64,000 nucleotides of DNA from Shimia sp. (GCF_022448905.1 NZ_JAKVCW010000016.1:28047-92046); one strand, 5' to 3'; positions 27,082-35,926 are shown, numbered from the stretch's first letter. A program made the numbers and translations. The notes: a model not told the origin generated them from the sequence alone.

Positions 27082-27103
27082 AGATCCATACTGAAGAAAA
27101 CAA

Positions 27104-27145
27104 AAAAGGCCTCGACAGCTGAAACACACCGAGGCCTTTTCTTTT
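27104..27145. terminator. Terminator of the ccm operon
   Basis: AAAAGGCCTCG (27104-27114) pairs with CGAGGCCTTTT (27130-27140), followed by CTTTTT. The A-run on the other side lets it also stop rpiB on the minus strand. Confidence 0.9.
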
Positions 27146-27159
27146 TAAGTGCTGGGGCC

Positions 27160-27600
27160 TTAGCCTTCAATCATGTCCACACGGGTGCCGTGGCGACCGC
27201 CTTCAAATTCGGCGTCCAAGTATGCGTCAACAATTTCCAGTGCGAGACCTTCACCAACAACCCGAGCGCCAATCGACAGCATGTTGGCGTTGTTGTGGGC
27301 ACGGATCATCGTGGCGGAAAATGTGTCCGAGCACACGCCACAACGGATGCCAGGCACTTTGTTGGCTGCCATCATGATGCCTTGTCCGGTGCCACAGAGG
27401 ATGATGCCCAGATCACACTCGCCAGAAGCCACGTGCTCCGCTGCGGCTTTGCCGTGCAGCGGGTAGTGGGTGCTCTCGGTGGTGGTGGGGCCGATGTCAA
27501 CCACTTCATAGCCCTTGGCGGTAACATGAGTGGCAACAGCTTGGCGCAGGTTGATGGCGGCGTGGTCGCTGGAAAGCACGATGCGTTTGGTGGCAGACAT
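27160..27600 (-). CDS. rpiB: Ribose 5-phosphate isomerase B
   Basis: A 146-residue isomerase of the RpiB/LacAB family that interconverts ribulose 5-phosphate and ribose 5-phosphate in the pentose phosphate pathway. The N-terminal VLSSDHAAINLRQ and the catalytic cysteine in DLGIILCGTGQG (residue 69) are intact, as is the GVCSDTFSATMIRAHNNANMLSIGARVVG block. ATG 27600 is chosen because MSATKRIVLSSDHA is the family beginning; the extra 17 codons upstream show no homology. It is convergent with ccmG and diverges from the DUF1223 gene. Confidence 0.94.
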   Translation of the reverse strand: MSATKRIVLSSDHAAINLRQAVATHVTAKGYEVVDIGPTTTESTHYPLHGKAAAEHVASGECDLGIILCGTGQGIMMAANKVPGIRCGVCSDTFSATMIRAHNNANMLSIGARVVGEGLALEIVDAYLDAEFEGGRHGTRVDMIEG

Positions 27601-27781
27601 AGGTGGCAGACCTTTTTGTGAGTGTTGGCCCGTCCATAGGGGCAAAGGCAAACAAGTGCAATTGGCCTCTGTCGCCTTGGGCCTGAGGTCGCGAAGTGAC
27701 GCTCACTCTTTCTCGCGAAACCTTGATTGGCATGTCACGTCATGTGCGCATAAAACGGTCTTCGGGGACACACTCAATGGA

Positions 27782-28504
27782 ATGGACTTCGGTATGATCG
27801 GAAAGATTGGCATCCGCACAACGGGCGCGCTCGCGGCTTTGTGGCTTGGACTGGCGATGCCGGTGATGGCAGAGATCAAACCCGTCGTGGTGGAGCTGTA
27901 TACCTCGCAAGGTTGTTCCAGCTGTCCTCCAGCGGATGAGTACTTCCATAAGCAGTTGGCGGGGCGCGATGATGTGATCGCGCTGGCCTTTCATGTCGAC
28001 TATTGGGATTATATCGGCTGGAAAGACATCCATGCGGACCCGGCCTACACCGAGCGTCAACACACCTATGCCCGTGCCGCAGGCCACCGGTCTGTCTACA
28101 CACCGCAGATGATCGTGAACGGCAAGGACCACGTGGTTGGTACCCATCCGGGCAAAGTTGACGGATTGATTAAGACCCATCTCAAAGGCAGCTCTGCGGT
28201 GGATCTCTCTATCACACGGGACGGCAATCAGCTTCGCATCAAAGCGTCTGCAGACAAGCCTGCCCCGATGCAGGTGCACGTGATACGCTACAAGTCGGCC
28301 GAGAAAGTCTCCATCAAACGCGGTGAAAACGCTGGCCGTGTTTTGACCTACGCCAACATCGTGTCCGAGTGGGAGACGGTGAAAGACTGGAACGGGCGCA
28401 GTAACCTCTCAACCAGTGTGCGTGTCAAAGGTGACGCACCAATTGTGGTGCTCATCCAACATGAAAACGGCGGCCCCATTGAGACCGCCGCGCGTATCAA
28501 GTAA
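27782..28504 (+). CDS. Secreted thioredoxin-like protein, DUF1223
   Basis: A 240-residue exported protein of the DUF1223 family. The signal peptide (to about residue 30, ending PVMA) is followed directly by VVVELYTSQGCSSCPPADEY, with a thioredoxin-type CxxC at residues 45 and 48. The later YTPQMIVNG segment fits the cis-proline loop of that fold. Function is unknown; a periplasmic redox role is a reasonable inference. Start at 27782 or 27794 (MIGKIG) are both compatible with the signal peptide; the frame remains open further upstream without a signal. It is convergent with fliG with only 15 bases between the stops. Confidence 0.82.
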   Translation: MDFGMIGKIGIRTTGALAALWLGLAMPVMAEIKPVVVELYTSQGCSSCPPADEYFHKQLAGRDDVIALAFHVDYWDYIGWKDIHADPAYTERQHTYARAAGHRSVYTPQMIVNGKDHVVGTHPGKVDGLIKTHLKGSSAVDLSITRDGNQLRIKASADKPAPMQVHVIRYKSAEKVSIKRGENAGRVLTYANIVSEWETVKDWNGRSNLSTSVRVKGDAPIVVLIQHENGGPIETAARIK

Positions 28505-28519
28505 TTGACGTAACGAGGT

Positions 28520-29599
28520 TTATTCGTCGTCGTCATCCTCTTCGGAGATGAGTTCGATCTCGCCAAGTTCGACCAGTTCGCGCACTGCTTTGGTGACCTC
28601 TGACATGGCGGCTTCGGCTTCTTTGGTTTTCACCTTGCCACGATCACCGATCGCTTCACGCAGTTGATCTGCCATCCGGCCGGACATGTTGGACAAGATG
28701 AACTCGGTCGACATGCCAAAGTCGCCTTCGGTGGCGTAGGCCATGGCGGTGACAAGCGCACCTTCGTCGATGTCTTTGGTCAGTTTCGGCACATCCAGTG
28801 GCTTCACGCGTGTCGCGATATGCGCATAGGTGAAGATCCGACGGCGTACGGCATCGGCAAACTCGGCGTCTTTTTCGTCCAGCGAGCCCAGAACCTCGTC
28901 ACGCGTAGCTGTTGAAGCGCTGTTGAGGATGGCCCCCAGGCGATCTTCCGGGCCTTCTTTGAAGGCTTTTGGCGGACGGTCTTCGATCTGACAGGCCAGT
29001 GTCAGGCCAATGCGATCCACCGCTTCCGGCGTAATGCTTTCGGTCATTGACATGGCAAAGGTGATGCGGCGGGCCTTGTCGCCCGGCAGCTTGGCAAGCA
29101 CCTCTGCAGCTTTGTCCACTGGCAGTTTGGAAATCAAAACCGCGGAAACTTCGATGCTCTCGCCATCGACCATCTCGATCAATTCCTGGGTGGAGAGTTC
29201 TTTGATGCGGGCCCATGGGTTGCCAATCATGCGCACACCCGCCTCTCGGCGCAGGCGGGCCTCGGTCATTGGGCTGATCTGCCCTTGCAGCACGCTGAGC
29301 GCGCCGGAGATGCCATTGGGGAAGGAGAGACCAATCGACTCAAGCTCTTGGGCAAACTCCATAAGCACATCTGCCAGGGTTTCCCGATCGATATAGCCCA
29401 TGTCACCCATCATATAGGTCAGGTCTGCCTGATGATCATCAGACAGTTCCGCCAGCGCGAGTTCCGCCCCTTCGTTGAGCAGAAACCGAACAATAATGGC
29501 CGCTTTCTGCGGGCGGGAGAGATTGGTTTTGCGCATGCCACCGAAGCTCGGCATGTCATCGACGCCACCCAGCGGCGCCAAAGGAATCGCATTGTCCAT
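28520..29599 (-). CDS. fliG: Flagellar motor switch protein FliG
   Basis: A 359-residue FliG, the C-ring protein that contacts the stator and generates torque. The N-terminal domain has RPQKAAIIVRFLLNEG, the middle and C-terminal domains carry ISKLPVDKAAEVLAKLPGDK and, near the end, a rotor-facing charged helix region before the acidic tail. The chain is slightly longer than the usual 330-340, with an N-terminal addition and an acidic C-terminus ending in EEDDDDE. ATG 29599 is favoured by GGAGA at good distance; two earlier ATGs are possible. No other flagellar gene lies in the window. A TPR gene 66 bases upstream may share its transcript. Confidence 0.9.
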   Translation of the reverse strand: MDNAIPLAPLGGVDDMPSFGGMRKTNLSRPQKAAIIVRFLLNEGAELALAELSDDHQADLTYMMGDMGYIDRETLADVLMEFAQELESIGLSFPNGISGALSVLQGQISPMTEARLRREAGVRMIGNPWARIKELSTQELIEMVDGESIEVSAVLISKLPVDKAAEVLAKLPGDKARRITFAMSMTESITPEAVDRIGLTLACQIEDRPPKAFKEGPEDRLGAILNSASTATRDEVLGSLDEKDAEFADAVRRRIFTYAHIATRVKPLDVPKLTKDIDEGALVTAMAYATEGDFGMSTEFILSNMSGRMADQLREAIGDRGKVKTKEAEAAMSEVTKAVRELVELGEIELISEEDDDDE

Positions 29600-29665
29600 C
29601 AAGGTCTCCATATGTCTTGAGCGCCAATCAATCACCCAAGCCTAAAGAAACCCTGAAGAAGTTGG

Positions 29666-30202
29666 TTAATAGTTGAAAGTTGTGCCGGTCCGGATGGCTT
29701 CCGCCAGCGAGGCTTCCGGCCAGCCGCCGTCACCGCCACGATCCCGGATTTCCTTCAGTTGCAGCCGCGCAAGATCTAGTCGACCCGACTCCACATGTGC
29801 TTGCCCCAGGTAGGAGCGCGCCAACAGGTTATTTGGGTTCTGTTTCAATGCTGTGTCGTAGAAGATCAAACCGGCATCCACATTCCCAAGTTTGCGATGT
29901 GTAAAGCCCCAATAGGTCAGCGCTTGGTCTGAGTTTTGGTCAGTCAACGTTGCCAATACTGCCTGCGCTTCCGCTGTGCGCCCCGCGTAGGCCAGTGCCC
30001 GCAGTTCCTCGATGCGATCTTGGTCCGTCAAAGAGCTGTCCTGTTGCGGCACACATTTGCCTTTGCTTTCGCTAAACACATTGCCCTTGGTACAAGTCAC
30101 GGTTTTGGGTTTTGGCTCTGATGAGCCGCTGCCCGCTGCCCAGAGAGGGCTGGCCAATGTGGTCGCCAATGCAATCGAAATCAATCCGCGCGTCAAAGTC
30201 AT
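29666..30202 (-). CDS. Exported TPR-repeat protein
   Basis: A 178-residue protein with a Sec signal peptide (about 22 residues, ending PLWAAG) and a mature part of a short cysteine-containing segment (TVTCTKGNVFSESKGKCVPQ) followed by two to three TPR-like helix pairs (AYAGRTAEAQAVL, ALTYWGFTHRKLGNVDAGL, NPNNLLARSYLGQAHVESG). TPR repeats usually mediate protein contacts, so it is probably a periplasmic adaptor. The two cysteines 15 residues apart may form a disulfide. ATG 30202 has a GGAG site six bases away. It is upstream of fliG on the same strand, but there is no direct evidence for a flagellar role. Confidence 0.75.
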   Translation of the reverse strand: MTLTRGLISIALATTLASPLWAAGSGSSEPKPKTVTCTKGNVFSESKGKCVPQQDSSLTDQDRIEELRALAYAGRTAEAQAVLATLTDQNSDQALTYWGFTHRKLGNVDAGLIFYDTALKQNPNNLLARSYLGQAHVESGRLDLARLQLKEIRDRGGDGGWPEASLAEAIRTGTTFNY

Positions 30203-30295
30203 GAGGAACTCCACTCAAAAGAAAACTCTCTGCGGATACGGTATCACGGCACCTTCGGATGCAAAAATCACGGAGCTGTCAGATTGCAGAAACAA

Positions 30296-30325
30296 AAAAG
30301 GCGCACCCGGATGGATACGCCTTTT
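30296..30325 (-). terminator. Terminator of purB
   Basis: AAAAGGCG (30296-30303) pairs with CGCCTTTT (30318-30325); on the minus strand the hairpin ends in a run of T. It lies 20 bases after the purB stop. Confidence 0.8.
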
Positions 30326-30345
30326 GATGGTTTTATGCCGCCGCG

Positions 30346-31650
30346 TTAGTCTTTGAAAACACGCGCAAAGATCGTGTCGACGTGTTTGGTGTGGTAGCCC
30401 ATGTCAAACTTCTCGTTGATGCCATCAACACCCAGAGCGGCCACAACATCGGCGTCCGCCAGAAGCTGCTCCTGAAAGTCCACGCGCTCTTCCCAAACTT
30501 TGAGCGCATTGCGCTGGACCATTGTATAAGCGTCTTCGCGCGAAACACCGGCTTGTGTCAGAGACAGAAGAACGCGCTGAGACATCACCAGACCCGGGAA
30601 TTTGTTCATGTTGTCGAGCATGTTCTCTGGGAAGATCAACATCTTGTCGACAACACCGGCCAAACGGTTCAGGGCGAAGTCCAAGGTCACAGTGGCGTCC
30701 GGGCCAATGCCGCGCTCCACGGAAGAGTGGGAAATGTCCCGCTCGTGCCACAGGGCAACGTTTTCCATCGCTGGGATCACGGTCATACGCACCAGTCGGG
30801 CCAGACCAGTCAGGTTTTCGGTCAGAACAGGGTTCTTCTTGTGTGGCATCGCCGAGGAGCCTTTTTGGCCCATGGAGAAGAATTCTGCGCCTTCCAGCAC
30901 TTCGGTGCGCTGCATGTGACGGATTTCCACAGCGATGTTTTCGATCGACGAGGCAATCACGCCCAGCACGGCAAAGAACATGGCGTGACGGTCACGGGGG
31001 ATCACCTGTGTGGAGATCGGCTCAGGGGTCAGGCCCAGCTGCTCACAGACGTGCTCTTCCACGGCGGGATCGATGTTGGCAAAAGTGCCCACCGCGCCGG
31101 AGATCGCGCCGGTGGCGATCTCTTCACGCGCTTGCTGCAGGCGGGCTTTGTTGCGGTCCATCTCAGCGTAGAAACGCGCAAATGTCAGGCCCATGGTGGT
31201 TGGCTCAGCATGGATGCCGTGGGAGCGGCCAACGCGCAGGGTGTCTTTGTGCTCAAACGCACGTTTTTTCAACGCTGCCAGTACCTTGTCCAGATCGGCC
31301 AACAGGATGTCGGCTGCGCGCACAAGCTGCACGTTCAGGCAGGTGTCCAGCACGTCCGACGAGGTCATACCCTGATGAACAAAGCGCGCTTCCTCAGAAC
31401 CAACATGCTCGGCCAGGTGGGTCAAAAACGCGATCACGTCATGCTTGGTCACGGCTTCGATTTCGTCGATGCGTGCGACGTCAAATTCAACGTCTTTGGC
31501 TTTCCAGACCGCATCCGCGTTTTCCTGCGGGATCACACCTAGCTTGGCCTGTGCGTCACAGGCATGTGCCTCGATCTCGTACCAGATTTTGAATTTGGTT
31601 TCAGGCGACCAAACGGCAACCATATCGGGGCGGGCATAGCGCGGGATCAT
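30346..31650 (-). CDS. purB: Adenylosuccinate lyase
   Basis: A 434-residue enzyme of the fumarase/aspartase superfamily that acts twice in purine synthesis, releasing fumarate from SAICAR and from adenylosuccinate. The superfamily signature GSSAMPHKKNP lies near residues 263-273, with HQGMTSSDVLDTCLNVQL and GRSHGIHAEPTT carrying the other active-site residues. Length and the start MIPRYARPDMVAVWS are typical of the alphaproteobacterial short form. It stands alone between a TPR/fliG pair and a divergent secreted-protein gene; no other purine gene is nearby. Confidence 0.96.
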   Translation of the reverse strand: MIPRYARPDMVAVWSPETKFKIWYEIEAHACDAQAKLGVIPQENADAVWKAKDVEFDVARIDEIEAVTKHDVIAFLTHLAEHVGSEEARFVHQGMTSSDVLDTCLNVQLVRAADILLADLDKVLAALKKRAFEHKDTLRVGRSHGIHAEPTTMGLTFARFYAEMDRNKARLQQAREEIATGAISGAVGTFANIDPAVEEHVCEQLGLTPEPISTQVIPRDRHAMFFAVLGVIASSIENIAVEIRHMQRTEVLEGAEFFSMGQKGSSAMPHKKNPVLTENLTGLARLVRMTVIPAMENVALWHERDISHSSVERGIGPDATVTLDFALNRLAGVVDKMLIFPENMLDNMNKFPGLVMSQRVLLSLTQAGVSREDAYTMVQRNALKVWEERVDFQEQLLADADVVAALGVDGINEKFDMGYHTKHVDTIFARVFKD

Positions 31651-31815
31651 AATCTCAGCCTTGCATTGTTAGATAATGGGGTCGCGGCCCGTTTAGACGG
31701 TGCAACCCAAAACAGCAAGGTTTTCACGCTGCGATGCGGCGATTTCCTCCGGAACACTCTATACAATCGCTAAGATTGTGTGTCCTATGGCCGTGATATT
31801 TTACTGGAGGCATTT

Positions 31816-32373
31816 ATGCATAAGACGTTGAGGCTGGGCGGCCTGCTCCTGAGTGCTGCGCTTTGGGCCGCGCCCATTGCGGTGCAAGCGGACACACAGG
31901 TGGTCTACAGCGATCAATCCCGCAATGTGTTTCAGGTGGCTGTGCCTGATTTCTGGAAACTGCGCGTGGGTGGCCCGCGAGAGCTTTCTCCCGACGGGGA
32001 TGAAGACATCCGCGCTGTGGAACGTGTGTTCGGATTGGAACCGGAAAGCGACCATGGCGTCTGGGTTGGGCTGATTTCGCCGCCACGGTTCCGCTCGCTG
32101 GAAGATGCCAAGGAATATGCCCGCGGTTTGAGTGGTCAACTGGCCAAAACCACAGAAATTCTGAGCGCTGAGGATCGGCGTGTTGGCAACTATCCGGCCA
32201 CGGTGATCACCGGCACCGGGCGGCGGGACGGGCGGCCTGTGTCGTTCAATGTGACCATGCTCGACATCAAAAACGGTCGGGTCGTGGTGGCGTTGACCAT
32301 TATGGCTCAGGGCTTTGACCAAAGCGCCCTGGCTGACGTGAACGCCATTCTCACTTCGATCAAAGCGCGTTAG
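31816..32373 (+). CDS. Secreted protein of unknown function
   Basis: A 185-residue protein with a signal peptide of about 24 residues (LRLGGLLLSAALWAAPIAVQA, cut before DTQVV). I do not recognise the family. The mature part starts VVYSDQSRNVFQVAVPDFWKLRVGG and ends with a segment VVALTIMAQGFDQSALADVNAILTSIKAR; this layout resembles proteins whose main domain captures short-term surface or envelope signals, but no catalytic motif is seen. ATG 31816 follows TGGAGGCATTT, an excellent site, so the longer frame is rejected. It is 12 bases before the next lipoprotein gene, implying one operon. Confidence 0.7.
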   Translation: MHKTLRLGGLLLSAALWAAPIAVQADTQVVYSDQSRNVFQVAVPDFWKLRVGGPRELSPDGDEDIRAVERVFGLEPESDHGVWVGLISPPRFRSLEDAKEYARGLSGQLAKTTEILSAEDRRVGNYPATVITGTGRRDGRPVSFNVTMLDIKNGRVVVALTIMAQGFDQSALADVNAILTSIKAR

Positions 32374-32385
32374 GGAGGCCGGATT

Positions 32386-32694
32386 ATGACGTCTTTTCAG
32401 AGACCTTTGAAACTTTTCGCCGCGCTGGCGACCGGAGCTATGTTGCTGACTGCCTGTGAAAATACAGGCGGAAGTGGGTACACAGGTGCCTATTATGACT
32501 CGATGATGTGGAACGATTACTATTACCGTCCATATCCGCCACGCCCGGAGCGTCCGCCGCGTCCGGAACACCCGATTGAGCGTCCACCGGAACGCCCGGT
32601 GCACCCGATTGCGCCGCGCCCTCCGGTCACACGCCCAACCCCGCGGCCACGACCGACGCCTCGCCCCGCGCCACGTCCGTCGCCGCGACGGTAA
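32386..32694 (+). CDS. Proline/arginine-rich lipoprotein
   Basis: A 102-residue predicted lipoprotein: signal peptide with lipobox LLTAC (cysteine 24), then a short tyrosine-rich stretch (MMWNDYYYRPYPP), then about 50 residues made almost only of proline and arginine, with PERP, PRPP, PTPRP and similar units. The mature chain would be highly basic and extended, suited to spanning the periplasm or binding acidic envelope polymers. The family is not recognised. The repeated codons could also make the gene prone to length variation. It begins 12 bases after the stop of the secreted protein upstream. Confidence 0.65.
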   Translation: MTSFQRPLKLFAALATGAMLLTACENTGGSGYTGAYYDSMMWNDYYYRPYPPRPERPPRPEHPIERPPERPVHPIAPRPPVTRPTPRPRPTPRPAPRPSPRR

Positions 32695-32699
32695 GGTAA

Positions 32700-32724
32700 G
32701 TGGTCACGCCAGTTGCGTGACCAC
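32700..32724. terminator. Perfect 10-bp inverted repeat between convergent genes
   Basis: GTGGTCACGC (32700-32709) pairs with GCGTGACCAC (32715-32724) around CAGTT. It covers the stop codon of the hydrolase-OsmC gene on the minus strand. There is no T-run on either side, so it may be a weak terminator or a 3'-end stabiliser. Confidence 0.55.
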
Positions 32725-33915
32725 TTCGCTGGATTGTTCCAAAGTGCGATGCACAGGGCAGCGGTCCGCGATTTCCAACAACCGGGCGCGCTGCTCTTGG
32801 GTGAGCGCGCCCTCCAAGTGAATTTTGCGACGAAACTGGTCCACCTTCTGCCCAGCGGGGGCTTCGGCGTCTGCTGCGTGGATTTTGTTGTGGCACACAT
32901 CCACCCAAACATGATCCAGCGGCCAGTTTTTGCGCCGGGCATACATGCGGATGGTCATGGATGTGCAGGCGCCGAGGCCTGCTGACAAAAAACCATAAGG
33001 CGTCATACCACGGTTGCTACCACCATAGGCCAGTGGCTCATCCGCCAGGGCATGATGAAACGGTCCAGCGTTCACGTCTTGCAAGAATCCCGCTGGGTTT
33101 GCTTCTGACACGCGCACAACCCCTTCTGGCGCACCAGGAGGCGGGGCAGGCGGGGTCAGTGTCAGATACCGCCCAACCCAGGAAGCAATCACCTCCGCGG
33201 CGTATTCCGCGTCTTTGGGATTGGTGATCAAATGATCGGCGTTGTCCAGGGTGACAAAGCTTTTCGGGTGTTTGGCAGCCTCAAAAATCTGGGCTGCGTT
33301 CTCGATGCTGACCGTAGCGTCGCGAGGCGCGTGCAGGACAAGCAGTGCCTTGTTCAAGCTGGCAATGCACTTGCTGAGGTTCTGATTGGAGATGTCTTCG
33401 AGAAAGGCTTTCCTGATTTCAAACGGCCGACCGCCCAGAGTGACCGTGGCTTGCCCTTCGGAGGTGATCTGATCGGTATGTGTGTCAAACTGATGCGCGA
33501 CGTGCGCAGGATCAGAGGGCGCGCCCAAGGTGACAACAGCTTTTGCCGTGTCGATTTGCGTCGCTGCGCGCAAAACGGCCGCACCGCCGAGGCTGTGCCC
33601 AACCAGCAAGTCGGGGGCCATGCCGCGGTCTTCGAGGTATGCCGCCGCCGCAACCAAGTCGGCGACGTTGCTGGAAAAATGCGTGTTGGCAAATTCGCCG
33701 TCGGAGTGTCCGAGCCCAGTAAAATCGAACCGCAAAACCGCAATCCCCATCGTGGCCAGACGTGCCGCAATCCGTCGTGCCGCGGGAATGTCTTTGGAGC
33801 AGGTAAAGCAATGTGCAAACACTGCAGTCGCGAGATGTGGTCCCTCAGGCAAATCAAGCCGCGCGGCTAACGTATCGCCAGCGTGGCCAGTAAAAGTGAT
33901 GCGTTCGGTGGGCAT
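32704..33915 (-). CDS. Fusion of an alpha/beta hydrolase and an OsmC-like domain
   Basis: A 403-residue cytoplasmic protein in two parts. Residues 1-255 form an alpha/beta hydrolase with the nucleophile elbow GHSLGG (about residue 104), an aspartate in LHAPRDATVS and a histidine in DNADHL. Residues about 270-403 form an OsmC/Ohr-like peroxiredoxin domain with GLGACTSMTIRMYA (first cysteine) and ADRCPVHRTL (second cysteine). Such fusions are known and annotated as bifunctional, with a likely role in peroxide or thioester detoxification, but the coupled reaction is not established. ATG 33915 gives the standard MPTERITF start. No obvious peroxide regulator adjoins. Confidence 0.87.
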   Translation of the reverse strand: MPTERITFTGHAGDTLAARLDLPEGPHLATAVFAHCFTCSKDIPAARRIAARLATMGIAVLRFDFTGLGHSDGEFANTHFSSNVADLVAAAAYLEDRGMAPDLLVGHSLGGAAVLRAATQIDTAKAVVTLGAPSDPAHVAHQFDTHTDQITSEGQATVTLGGRPFEIRKAFLEDISNQNLSKCIASLNKALLVLHAPRDATVSIENAAQIFEAAKHPKSFVTLDNADHLITNPKDAEYAAEVIASWVGRYLTLTPPAPPPGAPEGVVRVSEANPAGFLQDVNAGPFHHALADEPLAYGGSNRGMTPYGFLSAGLGACTSMTIRMYARRKNWPLDHVWVDVCHNKIHAADAEAPAGQKVDQFRRKIHLEGALTQEQRARLLEIADRCPVHRTLEQSSEVVTQLA

Positions 33916-34081
33916 GCGGCGCTCCTCTGTCGTGTTGTCCCAATGTGGGCTGAATGACCGACAGAGCAAAGCGATTGCGACAGAGTCTCACGGCAAGGTG
34001 ACTTAACGAGAGATTGGCATCGTGTCGCGGCATGCAAGATTGTTGATGTCATCGCGGCTTGGCTGCGCTACGGCTGGTGTC

Positions 34082-34840
34082 ATGAAAGAAATCTTGCAGA
34101 CATCTATTCCCTACGACGCGCTGGCGGAGCGGCCGCTGCCTGGCATTGCCCCACTTGATTCTGACGAATGGCTCATCATAGATGATGCTTACGCCGCGCA
34201 AATGTCGCTGCGTTGCAAGCTGTTATCAGAAGAACCTGATCTTGTGTCGGCCTTGGCGGAAGACGCGGTGCCGGCGGCGCAGGAAGTGCTGGATTTGGCC
34301 TTGGACCAACTGGCGAGCCGAGCGGATTTCGATGTTGGCCGGCAAGCGGTACGCTGTCCTGATGGGCGTGTCGTTGCCATAGATCGAGCGCAGCCACTGC
34401 GCACGCTTGGACAGATTATTCAGGAAGACATCTTTTTGATGCAGAAGGTTGGCGATGAACATGTGCTCACCGGCGCCGTGCTTTGCTTTCCCGCCAGCTG
34501 GACCTTGTCGGAGAAATTCATGCGCCCGCTGATTGGCATTCATGTGCCAGTGGCGGAGTATGACGACAACATCGCCAAACGGGTGCAGCGCTTGTTTGAT
34601 GGTGTGCGGGCCGGGCGCCCGTTGTGGCGCAAAAACGCCCTTTGGTATGACGATCCATCGCTGTTCACACCACGCCCGGAAGATGCACCGCGGGATCCGG
34701 TGCCCGCAACGACCGGCGCGTATCTGCGCTCCGAAAAGCAATGCATTCTGCGCTTGCCCAAAACAGACGCAGTGGTGTTCTCAATCCACACCTTCATGGT
34801 ACGACGCGAGCAAGTGATGCAAGCGCCCGCGGCCCAATAG
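34082..34840 (+). CDS. DUF3445 protein (haem-dependent oxidative N-demethylase-like)
   Basis: A 252-residue protein matching the DUF3445 family, whose characterised relative is the haem-binding subunit of a dimethylamine N-demethylase. The core motifs IQEDIFLMQK, the LCFPASWTLSEKFMRPLIGIHVPV block and the C-terminal LRSEKQCILRLPKTDAVVFSIHTFMVR are family hallmarks. No signal peptide is present. The other subunits of a known demethylase are not next to it, so the substrate is open; many roseobacters carry such stand-alone genes. ATG 34082 begins at the first homologous residue and has only a weak ribosome-binding site. Confidence 0.8.
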   Translation: MKEILQTSIPYDALAERPLPGIAPLDSDEWLIIDDAYAAQMSLRCKLLSEEPDLVSALAEDAVPAAQEVLDLALDQLASRADFDVGRQAVRCPDGRVVAIDRAQPLRTLGQIIQEDIFLMQKVGDEHVLTGAVLCFPASWTLSEKFMRPLIGIHVPVAEYDDNIAKRVQRLFDGVRAGRPLWRKNALWYDDPSLFTPRPEDAPRDPVPATTGAYLRSEKQCILRLPKTDAVVFSIHTFMVRREQVMQAPAAQ

Positions 34841-34861
34841 GGCAGCGGACGCCACAACGGT

Positions 34862-35908
34862 TCAGGCTTTTGCCCGCTGCACCATGCCGAACAGATCTCG
34901 CGGATCGTCGGGGTCAGCCAGCATGTCCAAATCTTCGTGAAACGGTGTCTGAGCCACCTTGTCGCGGATGTAGCGCAGGGCAGAGAAGTCCTCGATGGCG
35001 AAGCCAACACTGTCAAATAGGGTGATCTGCCGTGCGTCGCGGCGGCCCTGTTTCTCGCCCGTAATCACCTGCCAGAGCTCGGCGACTGCAAAATCCGGGT
35101 CCATCTGCTGGATTTCGCCTTCAATGCGGGTCTGTTCAGGGAATTCCACAAACACGTCAGAACGCTCTAGAATGCCCTTGGCCAGTTCCGTCTTGCCCGG
35201 ACAATCCCCGCCAATCGCGTTGATGTGCACACCGGCGCCCACCATGTTGTCGCTCAATATGGTGGCGTATTGTTTGTCGGCGGTACAGGTGGTCAGGATC
35301 TGCGCACCTTCAATGGCCTGCTCTGGCGTTTTGCAAACCACAACTTCCAAACCGCTGTCTGTCAGGTTGTCTGCGCATTTCGCGGTGGCCGCTGGGTCTT
35401 TGTCATAGAGACGTACAGATTTCAGTCCAATGATGGCTTTCATCGCAAGCGTTTGGAACTCCGACTGCGCACCATTGCCGATCATCGCCATCGTGTCGGC
35501 ACCTTTCGGCGCGAGGTACTTGGCCGCCATGGCCGAAGTTGCGGCGGTGCGCAGCGCGGTCAAGATGGTCATCTCGGTGAGCAGAACCGGATAGCCTGTA
35601 TAAACGTCCGCCAGCAGACCAAAGGCCGTTACAGTCTGCAGTCCTTCGGCGGTGTTCTTGGGGTGACCGTTCACATACTTGAAGCCATAGGCTTCACCGT
35701 CGGAAGTCGGCATCAGCTCGATCACACCCACATCTGAGTGGCTCGCCACGCGCGGGGTTTTGTCAAACAGCTCCCAACGGCGGAAGTCTTCTTCGACATA
35801 GTCGGCCAGATCTTTGAGCATTTGCTCCACGCCCACATGGTGCACAAGACGCATCATGTTGTCGACGGAAACGAAAGGAACGAGGGCTTTTTCGGAGGGT
35901 TGTGTCAT
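34862..35908 (-). CDS. Ornithine cyclodeaminase
   Basis: A 348-residue enzyme of the ornithine cyclodeaminase/mu-crystallin family. It converts L-ornithine to L-proline and ammonia with bound NAD. The N-terminal segment VDNMMRLVHHVGVEQML, the NAD-binding AMIGNGAQSEFQTLAMKAI and the conserved INAIGGDCPGKTEL are present, and the C-terminal half reads like the longer ocd form found beside arginase. ATG 35908 is preceded by GGGGATAAATCAA. It lies 18 bases downstream of the arginase gene on the same strand, so arginine can be turned into proline in two steps by the operon. Confidence 0.92.
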   Translation of the reverse strand: MTQPSEKALVPFVSVDNMMRLVHHVGVEQMLKDLADYVEEDFRRWELFDKTPRVASHSDVGVIELMPTSDGEAYGFKYVNGHPKNTAEGLQTVTAFGLLADVYTGYPVLLTEMTILTALRTAATSAMAAKYLAPKGADTMAMIGNGAQSEFQTLAMKAIIGLKSVRLYDKDPAATAKCADNLTDSGLEVVVCKTPEQAIEGAQILTTCTADKQYATILSDNMVGAGVHINAIGGDCPGKTELAKGILERSDVFVEFPEQTRIEGEIQQMDPDFAVAELWQVITGEKQGRRDARQITLFDSVGFAIEDFSALRYIRDKVAQTPFHEDLDMLADPDDPRDLFGMVQRAKA

Positions 35909-35926
35909 TTGATTTATCCCCAAAAA

